18,718 bases of DNA, from positions 1-18,718 of the forward strand of contig JASLCP010000042.1 in assembly GCA_030151825.1 (NCBI GenBank). Direction: 5' to 3'. Every line of letters begins with the position of its first letter. The stretch's first letter is position 1. Positions 14,479 to 18,718 of the stretch are shown piece after piece. Made by a program: the position numbers and the translations under genes. This stretch comes from Candidatus Saccharimonadales bacterium. GTDB lineage: Bacteria; Patescibacteriota; Saccharimonadia; Saccharimonadales; Saccharimonadaceae. Under the pieces are notes generated by a model, which saw nothing but the letters and a program-made list of their open reading frames with translations, searched no databases and was not told where the DNA came from.

Positions 14479-15077
14479 CGGCGCGCGAACGGGGTGATAC
14501 AATCATCGAAGTATTGTTTGCAGTGATGATTTTTAGTCTGGTCGCGGTTGGCGGGTTGTCGATTATGAATCAGGGTACCGCCATGGCGCAGCGCGCGCTT
14601 GAAATTGGTCTTGTTAGGCAACAAATTGACGAACAAGCGGATGCGCTGAAATATCTGAATCAAGCCTACGTTGCTGACTATGGCAAGCATGGCGCGGCAA
14701 CCGAACGATGGAATAAAGTGATTGGCGCAAGTGCAGTGACGCGTGCACAACGATTTGATGCAATGGTAGTGAATGACACCTGCCAGCTGCCAGAAAGTGG
14801 ACAGATGTTCGCACTTGATAGCATGAAACTCAATGCGACAGATAATACACAAAAGCTTGCACCGGTGGCAGATGGTGCGACGTACGCACAAATTAGGCGG
14901 GATACGAGCGGGAATGCACGCGCCGAAGGGATTTGGATACAAGCGGTCCGTTCGCCGACGCGTGATAATCGTCCTGGATTTTATGATTTTCATATCCGTG
15001 CCTGCTGGACGACACCAGGACAAGCGGCACCGGTAACACTCGGAACGATTGTGAGGGTATATGAACCGCGTGGATAA
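14472..15077 (+). CDS. type IV prepilin-like protein with Asp at mature +1 (minor pilin 2)
   Basis: A 201-residue prepilin-like protein. The leader MLAARERG is basic and ends in Gly8; the next residues are DTIIEVLFAVMIFSL, so the predicted first mature residue is Asp9 and not the usual Phe or Met, while Glu13 (Glu5) is kept. The hydrophobic helix reaches about residue 31. Helical residues follow (IGLVRQQIDEQADALKYLNQAY), and the globular part has cysteines in NDTCQLP and RACWTTPG. It resembles PilV/GspI-type minor pilins in size and layout. The ATG at 14472 lies inside the end of the previous gene, and its own end overlaps the next start by 17 bases. Processing and methylation of an Asp +1 remain to be shown. 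Confidence 0.87.
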   Translation: MLAARERGDTIIEVLFAVMIFSLVAVGGLSIMNQGTAMAQRALEIGLVRQQIDEQADALKYLNQAYVADYGKHGAATERWNKVIGASAVTRAQRFDAMVVNDTCQLPESGQMFALDSMKLNATDNTQKLAPVADGATYAQIRRDTSGNARAEGIWIQAVRSPTRDNRPGFYDFHIRACWTTPGQAAPVTLGTIVRVYEPRG

Positions 15078-15792
15078 TCACAGTCGTGGGTTTACGATTG
15101 TCGAACTAATGCTATCGATGGCGTTTGTGTCGGTGCTTATGGTGACGATTGCAATGACCGTCATTCAAATGGCGAATATTTACAACAAGGGGGTAACACT
15201 CCGCGCAGTTGATCAGGCGGGGCGCTCGGTAAGCCGTGATATGCAAACGACACTGAGCGATTCGCAACCACTTGATATTGGTGTCGGCCCACTGGGTGGT
15301 GCGAACTTTCGGCCGCAAGTGCGTGTTGGCGGTGATATTACAAGTCCTGATGGGGGGCGGCTTTGCACGGGATCGTACAGCTATGTATGGAATACGGGCA
15401 AGGGGCTGGAGAGTCCGATTAATGTGTACGACCGTGGGAGTGATGTGATTCGCCTAGTCAAGATTCGCGATGCTGGTGCGCTTTACTGTGCCGATAACGA
15501 AAAACGTATCCCAAAAGATGACGCGATTGAACTCCTATCCGCAGGCGATCGAGAGTTGGCGGTACAAAGCCTCCGCGTCGTTACCGCAGCCACTGACCCA
15601 GTCAGTAGGCAGGCGCTCTATCGAGTCATACTTGAGATTGGCACGAATGACGCGGACTCACTTGATCAAAGCACGACAATTACGAGTATCGACACGACAT
15701 GCAAGCCGCCAAGTGATGATGCGTCACAGCGTGATTTTTGTGCCGTTAATAAATTTGAATTTACCGTACGAACGGGGAACCGAGGAGCGTAA
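15061..15792 (+). CDS. type IV prepilin-like protein, PilW/GspJ-like (minor pilin 3)
   Basis: A 243-residue prepilin-like protein. The leader ends in SRG with cleavage after Gly10, giving FTIVELMLSMAFVSV with Glu15 as Glu5. The hydrophobic helix runs to about residue 33 and continues into an amphipathic helix (VDQAGRSVSRDMQTTLSDSQ) typical of PilW/GspJ. The globular domain contains cysteines in RLCTGSY, ALYCADN, TTCKPP and DFCAVNK. ATG 15061 overlaps the preceding gene; GAGGGT (15053-15058) serves as ribosome-binding site. The stop overlaps the next start as TAATG. Order and size suggest the third member of a GspH-I-J-K-like tip complex. That analogy is inference. Confidence 0.88.
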   Translation: MNRVDNHSRGFTIVELMLSMAFVSVLMVTIAMTVIQMANIYNKGVTLRAVDQAGRSVSRDMQTTLSDSQPLDIGVGPLGGANFRPQVRVGGDITSPDGGRLCTGSYSYVWNTGKGLESPINVYDRGSDVIRLVKIRDAGALYCADNEKRIPKDDAIELLSAGDRELAVQSLRVVTAATDPVSRQALYRVILEIGTNDADSLDQSTTITSIDTTCKPPSDDASQRDFCAVNKFEFTVRTGNRGA

Positions 15793-16988
15793 TGATGAAA
15801 CAACACGGATATAGTAAGGGCGCAGTATCGATATTCGTTGTTATTTTTAGTACACTTTTGATTACAACGGTTGTTGTAGGATTTATTCGGTTAATGATCC
15901 AAGAACAGCAACAAGCGACAGCTGCTGACTTGTCCCAGAGTGCGCTGAATTCGGCGCAAGCAGGTGTTGAAGATGCTAAACGGGCACTGGTGCGGTATCA
16001 GGATTATTGCCTTGGGTCATCGGTTGCTGCGGCCACCGAGGAGTGTGCTCGGTTGGCGCGAGTATTAAGTGATGGCTCGCGCTGCGACACCATCCAGCAG
16101 GCGGGTATTGCGGGTGATCCTGCGGACAAAGAGGTGATTGTCAGGCAAACCGGTAATGATGACGATACGTTGTTGCAACAGGCATATACCTGTGTAAAAA
16201 TTAACCTCAACACGGTGGATTATGTGGGGCAGATTGGCTCGGGTGGCTCTCGGATGATACCACTAAAAGCAACAGGCAATTACAACAAGGTAGAGATTGA
16301 ATGGTTCTCGCAGACCGATTTGAAGGAGGCGAGCCAGGATGATGCCGGCGAAAGTCATGTTGTATTGGGGCAAGACGACAGTCTGCCATCGCTTGCCGAC
16401 TGGCAGCGCAATCGCCCGGCACTTTTGCGGGCGCAGCTGATTCAGTTTGGTAACACATTTACGCTTGATGGCTTTGACAAGACTGGTGAGGGCACATCAA
16501 ATATGCACACTCTGTTTCTCTCTCCAAGTGAGGTAGGGCGTACCGAACTCAGCTTTGGAGACGATGTTCGGCTTTCGTCGACAAGCGGTATATTGCAGCG
16601 TATCGCTTGTGATCGAGCATTCTCGACCAACTCGGTCGATCGGCGATATGCCTGCAAGGCAACCATTGATATTCCTCCGGCAGTAGGGCAAACGGATGGC
16701 GTGCGTACGGCATATCTTCGTCTAAACGCACTGTATAATGACCATACGAGTTTTCGAGTACAGCTGAAACAAGATGATACCACAGTCGCCTTTTCGAGTG
16801 TTCAACCAATGGTTGATGCGACAGGGCGAGCAAATGATTTATTCCGACGCGTCCAAAGTCGTATTGAAATAGCCAATAGCACCTTTCCGTTCCCACAGTC
16901 AGCAGCTGACGTTTCAAGCAGCCTTTGCAAGACTTTTTTGGTCACCGACCGTGCTGACGACTATGTCGCAGGGACGTGTACTGAATAA
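15792..16988 (+). CDS. PilX/GspK-like pilus tip protein
   Basis: A 398-residue protein with a prepilin-like N-terminus: short basic leader ending KG (Gly10), then AVSIFVVIFSTLLITTVVVG as hydrophobic helix. The residue at mature position 5 is Phe, so the conserved Glu5 is missing, as is usual for GspK and some PilX-type subunits, which cap the fibre and need no previous subunit to dock on. The following helix SALNSAQAGVEDAKRAL (50-66) matches the S-x-x-A-x-x-A-G-x-E-x-A pattern of PilX proteins. A large globular domain contains several cysteines. It is the last and largest of four coupled genes; GAGGAG (15783-15788) precedes the start. ATG at 15795 is an equally possible start. The stop lies inside a palindrome shared with the convergent xer gene. 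Confidence 0.87.
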   Translation: MMKQHGYSKGAVSIFVVIFSTLLITTVVVGFIRLMIQEQQQATAADLSQSALNSAQAGVEDAKRALVRYQDYCLGSSVAAATEECARLARVLSDGSRCDTIQQAGIAGDPADKEVIVRQTGNDDDTLLQQAYTCVKINLNTVDYVGQIGSGGSRMIPLKATGNYNKVEIEWFSQTDLKEASQDDAGESHVVLGQDDSLPSLADWQRNRPALLRAQLIQFGNTFTLDGFDKTGEGTSNMHTLFLSPSEVGRTELSFGDDVRLSSTSGILQRIACDRAFSTNSVDRRYACKATIDIPPAVGQTDGVRTAYLRLNALYNDHTSFRVQLKQDDTTVAFSSVQPMVDATGRANDLFRRVQSRIEIANSTFPFPQSAADVSSSLCKTFLVTDRADDYVAGTCTE

Positions 16989-17003
16989 AAATATTATTCA
17001 GTA
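16979..17003. repeat. perfect palindrome at the shared 3' ends of the pilX-like and xer genes
   Basis: TACTGAATAA (16979-16988) is matched by TTATTCAGTA (16994-17003) around a 5-nt centre AAATA. Both convergent genes therefore end with the same codons ACT GAA TAA. No U-tract follows the stem on either strand and only two of ten pairs are G-C, so it is a weak terminator candidate. The arms face each other with ATAA and TTAT, the inner bases of classical dif sites. Confidence 0.8.
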
Positions 17004-17923
17004 TCGCTATGAAATTTTTCATACACTTCACGGAGGTGTGCATCGGTGACATGGGTATATACTTGGGTCGTGATGATACTACTATGTCCAAGCATGCTTT
17101 GGACGCTACGAATATCAGCTCCGTTCATTAACAGGTCAGTCGCGTAGCTATGACGCAGTGTATGGGGGCTCACGTGCTTGGTGATGCCGGCGAGTTTGGC
17201 GTAGCGACTCAACACGCGTTGGATGCTTCGGGCGGTAAGACGTCGATAATCTCCACTGGTGTTTGGTTGCACGTTGCGGCTATAGCTAATAAAGAGTGGT
17301 ACGAGCGAGTCGGTGCGTGCGTCAAGATAATCAGTTACTCGCGTAGCTGCCGATTGACTAATAAACACAGGCCGATCTTTTTGTCCTTTACCGCGAACCA
17401 TAAATTCACGCCGCTCAGTATTAATATGGTCGCGATTCAGGTTGACCAGTTCTGATATACGTAGTCCGCTTGAAAAAAGCAGTTCAATAATGGCGCGGTC
17501 GCGAAGGCCCGCCTCGTCGGTGAGAGGGATTTGTTGTAATAGTCGTTCTACCTCGTCGTAATGAAGGAATGTGACTTGTTTGCGTGATACTTTTGGCAGG
17601 ATAATTTTTTCTGGGCTAAGACTAGGTATATCACGATGTGACAAATAGGTTAAAAAACCGCGCAGGGCAATCAAGTGGTAACTTTGAGTGATCAGTGCTA
17701 GCGTCTCACCTTGATCATTTTCGTAACGATTCAGCCATAGTCGATATTTACGAATCATTTCGCGGGTGATGTCGTTAACGGGAATGTCGCCGGCAAATTC
17801 AATGAATCGATCAAGATAGTGCTGATAATTCTCGGCGGTCCGGGCAGAGCGACCACCCTCGACTTCAAGCGACTCAACAAAGTCGTACGCGAGCGTCGAA
17901 AGAAATAAATCAGTCATAGTCAC
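16994..17923 (-). CDS. xerD: Xer-type tyrosine recombinase
   Basis: A 309-residue tyrosine recombinase of XerC/XerD type, expected to resolve chromosome dimers at a dif site. The N-terminal SAM-like core-binding domain covers about 1-105 (with RSARTAENYQHYLDRFIEF). The catalytic domain has R155 in SSGLRISEL, a Lys in the beta-hairpin RGKGQKDRP (K179 or K182), H254 and R257 in HTLRHSYATDLL, H280 in MLGHSS and the nucleophile Y289 in TTQVYTHV. All six catalytic positions are thus present. The annotated start is GTG 17923, which fits a -10 box six bases upstream; ATG 17917 is the alternative. No integrase-type arm-binding domain is seen and no att repeats are visible, so a housekeeping role is more likely than mobility. 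XerC, XerD and single-Xer systems cannot be separated by eye. Confidence 0.93.
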   Translation of the reverse strand: MTMTDLFLSTLAYDFVESLEVEGGRSARTAENYQHYLDRFIEFAGDIPVNDITREMIRKYRLWLNRYENDQGETLALITQSYHLIALRGFLTYLSHRDIPSLSPEKIILPKVSRKQVTFLHYDEVERLLQQIPLTDEAGLRDRAIIELLFSSGLRISELVNLNRDHINTERREFMVRGKGQKDRPVFISQSAATRVTDYLDARTDSLVPLFISYSRNVQPNTSGDYRRLTARSIQRVLSRYAKLAGITKHVSPHTLRHSYATDLLMNGADIRSVQSMLGHSSIITTQVYTHVTDAHLREVYEKFHSDTE

Positions 17924-17929
17924 TCTTTT

Positions 17930-17938
17930 AGTATATCA
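17930..17938 (-). promoter_or_regulatory. extended -10 promoter of xer, predicted leaderless at GTG
   Basis: On the minus strand TGA-TATACT (17938 to 17930) is an extended -10 box. Six bases (AAAAGA) separate it from GTG 17923, so transcription should begin at the GTG. This supports GTG 17923 over ATG 17917. It lies back to back with the ndk promoter. Confidence 0.55.
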
Positions 17939-17939
17939 C

Positions 17940-17968
17940 TAGAGATGCGTCGCGATATACGGTATACT
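17940..17968 (+). promoter_or_regulatory. promoter of ndk
   Basis: TAGAGA (17940-17945), a 17-bp spacer and TATACT (17963-17968) form a sigma70-type promoter. The start near 17975 gives a leader of about 25 nt with a strong Shine-Dalgarno, AAAAGGAG (17987-17994), 5 nt before the GTG start of ndk. Confidence 0.6.
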
Positions 17969-17999
17969 AAAACAAAAGATAACCTCAAAAGGAGCACCC

Positions 18000-18512
18000 G
18001 TGTCAGAAAATACCCATATTCAGCACACACTAGTCGTTTTTAAGCCAGATGCCGTTCAGCGTGGCATTGTAGGCGAGATTTTGACTCGTTTTGAACGAGT
18101 TGGTCTCAAAATTATTGCAACAAAGATGATTGCACCAGACCGCGAACACTACTTTAAGCATTACGAAGAAATTGGCAAAATGGTGACACGTCGTGGCGAC
18201 AAGGCGTTCAAGGTAACACTTGATTTTATGAACCAAGGACCAGTGATCGCAGTTGTTTTTGAAGGGGTTGATGCTGTTGCTCAGGTTCGCAAAATGGTTG
18301 GTGGAACCGAGCCGTTCTCAGCGGCACCTGGTACGATTCGTGGTGACTTCTCGCACATGAGTTTTGGCTATGCTGACGATGAAGGTAAGGGTATCCCAAA
18401 TCTGATTCACGCCAGCGGCGATCCAGAAGAAGCTGAACAGGAAATCTCACACTGGTTTAGCGATGCCGAGCTGTATAGCTACGAACGTGTGAACGAGAAA
18501 TTTGTTCGTTAA
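18000..18512 (+). CDS. ndk: nucleoside diphosphate kinase, long form
   Basis: A 170-residue NDK, which transfers the gamma-phosphate from ATP to NDPs through a phosphohistidine. Visible family elements are LVVFKPDAVQRGIVGEIL (11-28, with K15), MNQGPVIAVVFEG (77-89), the phosphate-binding TEPFSAAPGTIRGDF (103-117) and the active-site NLIHASGDPEEAEQEI (134-149), with H137 as the phosphorylated histidine. Ordinary bacterial NDK has about 140 residues. The extra length appears as two inserts, at about 58-72 (IGKMVTRRGDKAFKV) and about 119-133 (HMSFGYADDEGKGIP), plus a longer C-terminus. The GTG start is fixed by AAAAGGAG five bases upstream. All catalytic residues I can identify are present, so it should be active. 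Confidence 0.97.
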   Translation: MSENTHIQHTLVVFKPDAVQRGIVGEILTRFERVGLKIIATKMIAPDREHYFKHYEEIGKMVTRRGDKAFKVTLDFMNQGPVIAVVFEGVDAVAQVRKMVGGTEPFSAAPGTIRGDFSHMSFGYADDEGKGIPNLIHASGDPEEAEQEISHWFSDAELYSYERVNEKFVR

Positions 18513-18539
18513 TAATCACATCATACGAAACCAGCACGT

Positions 18540-18581
18540 CTTCCCCTAAAGACCGATACCTTGCATCGGCGTTAGGGGAAG
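18540..18581. repeat. hairpin 1 of a three-hairpin array downstream of ndk
   Basis: Outer arms CTTCCCCTAA (18540-18549) and TTAGGGGAAG (18572-18581) are perfectly complementary over 10 bp. Inside, CCGAT (18553-18557) pairs with ATCGG (18565-18569) around a 7-nt loop, with small internal loops between the stems. No U-tract follows. Confidence 0.85.
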
Positions 18582-18583
18582 GA

Positions 18584-18614
18584 GATTATCCTAGAATTCA
18601 CTTCTAGGATAATC
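18584..18614. repeat. hairpin 2 of the array
   Basis: GATTATCCTAGAA (18584-18596) and TTCTAGGATAATC (18602-18614) form a perfect 13-bp stem with a 5-nt loop TTCAC. It begins two bases after hairpin 1 and abuts hairpin 3 directly. Confidence 0.88.
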
Positions 18615-18632
18615 GGAGGGGTGAGCCCCTCC
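18615..18632. repeat. hairpin 3 of the array
   Basis: GGAGGGG (18615-18621) and CCCCTCC (18626-18632) form a perfect, very GC-rich 7-bp stem with a TGAG loop. TAAAAATAT follows on the plus strand, so there is no proper U-tract. The tRNA begins nine bases later. The three hairpins may act as ndk terminators, a tRNA precursor leader or a small RNA. Confidence 0.85.
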
Positions 18633-18641
18633 TAAAAATAT

Positions 18642-18718
18642 GCCTCGGTAGCTCAACTGGATAGAGTAGATCCGTCCTAAGGATAAGGTTGCAGGTTCGA
18701 CTCCTGCCCGGGGTACCA
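18642..18718 (+). tRNA. tRNA-Arg (anticodon CCU)
   Basis: A complete cloverleaf of 77 nt including an encoded CCA, ending at the last base of the window. Acceptor GCCTCGG (18642-18648) pairs with CCGGGGT (18708-18714), with G-U at 1:72 and U-G at 4:69; the discriminator is A. The D stem is GCTC/GAGT, the T stem GCAGG/CCTGC around TTCGACT. The anticodon stem ATCC/GGAT encloses loop GTCCTAA, giving anticodon CCU, which reads AGG (Arg). Position 32 is G, and the 27:43 pair would be a G-A mismatch, both slightly unusual. Confidence 0.93.

Noticed and set aside
14475..15023. 182-residue antisense reading frame under minor pilin 2
   Set aside because: Composition is Cys/Arg/His/Ile-rich without domain features, and the plus-strand pilin signal is unambiguous. 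It is a codon-shadow frame, as are the antisense frames at 7865-8386 and 9671-10096.
16979..17003. Palindrome as a strong bidirectional intrinsic terminator
   Set aside because: The stem has only two G-C pairs and no U-tract follows on either strand. A weak terminator effect is still possible, so it is listed as a repeat.
16994..17923. Xer protein as integrase of a mobile element next to tRNA-Arg
   Set aside because: No direct repeats of the tRNA 3' end, no excisionase or cargo genes, and the neighbours (pilus genes, ndk) are chromosomal. A housekeeping Xer role is simpler.
1..18718. CRISPR array, insertion sequence, toxin-antitoxin or defence system
   Set aside because: No regularly spaced direct repeats, transposase motifs, Cas proteins or recognisable defence domains were seen on either strand.

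Overview
The window looks like a chromosome segment from a Candidate Phyla Radiation (Patescibacteria) bacterium, most likely Candidatus Saccharibacteria (TM7). This is inferred from gene content and order: a compact, secretin-free type IV pilus (T4P) locus of the pilM-N-O / pilB-T-C / pilin / prepilin peptidase type, several prepilins with GDTIIE- or GFTIIE-type signals, a single Xer recombinase, very short intergenic gaps, and divergent versions of the universal proteins. UGA is used as a stop codon (for example at the pilM/pilN ATGA overlap), so the recoded UGA=Gly code of Gracilibacteria and Absconditabacteria does not apply. No taxonomic marker such as rRNA is present, so the assignment is provisional.

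Layout. (1) 95-922 +: a GH16 beta-glucanase-like enzyme with no signal peptide. (2) 2398-954 -: a small three-helix membrane protein, then the universal P-loop ATPase YchF. (3) 2529-5317 +: a two-gene operon encoding a membrane-anchored TPR-like protein and a secreted 730-residue von Willebrand factor A (VWA) protein, transcribed toward the pilus genes. (4) 5367-12216 +: a tightly packed T4P assembly operon, pilM, pilN, a pilO-like gene, a short membrane protein in the pilP position, pilB, pilT and pilC. (5) 12280-12765 +: the likely major pilin, alone between its own promoter and a strong intrinsic terminator. (6) 12832-13713 +: the prepilin peptidase pilD. (7) 13747-16988 +: four overlapping prepilin-like genes that end with a PilX/GspK-like protein. 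(8) 17923-16994 -: a Xer-type tyrosine recombinase, convergent with the pilin cassette. (9) 18000-18512 +: a long-form nucleoside diphosphate kinase. (10) 18540-18632: three consecutive perfect hairpins. (11) 18642-18718: tRNA-Arg(CCU).

How it works together. PilD processes the prepilins. PilB powers extension and PilT retraction through the platform protein PilC, with PilM/N/O and the short membrane protein forming the alignment complex. The minor pilins and the PilX-like protein probably prime the fibre tip. The VWA protein just upstream is the natural candidate for a tip or surface adhesin. No secretin (PilQ) is visible here, as expected for a cell without an outer membrane.

The less ordinary signals are regulatory or structural. 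Several first-in-operon genes have an extended -10 box (TGn-TAnnAT) only 6-8 nt before the start codon, which predicts leaderless mRNAs. A perfect AT-rich palindrome with dif-like geometry sits exactly at the shared 3' ends of the pilX-like gene and the xer gene. A dense three-hairpin array precedes the tRNA. I found no CRISPR array, insertion sequence, prophage or defence island, and no gene-free stretch longer than about 130 bases.
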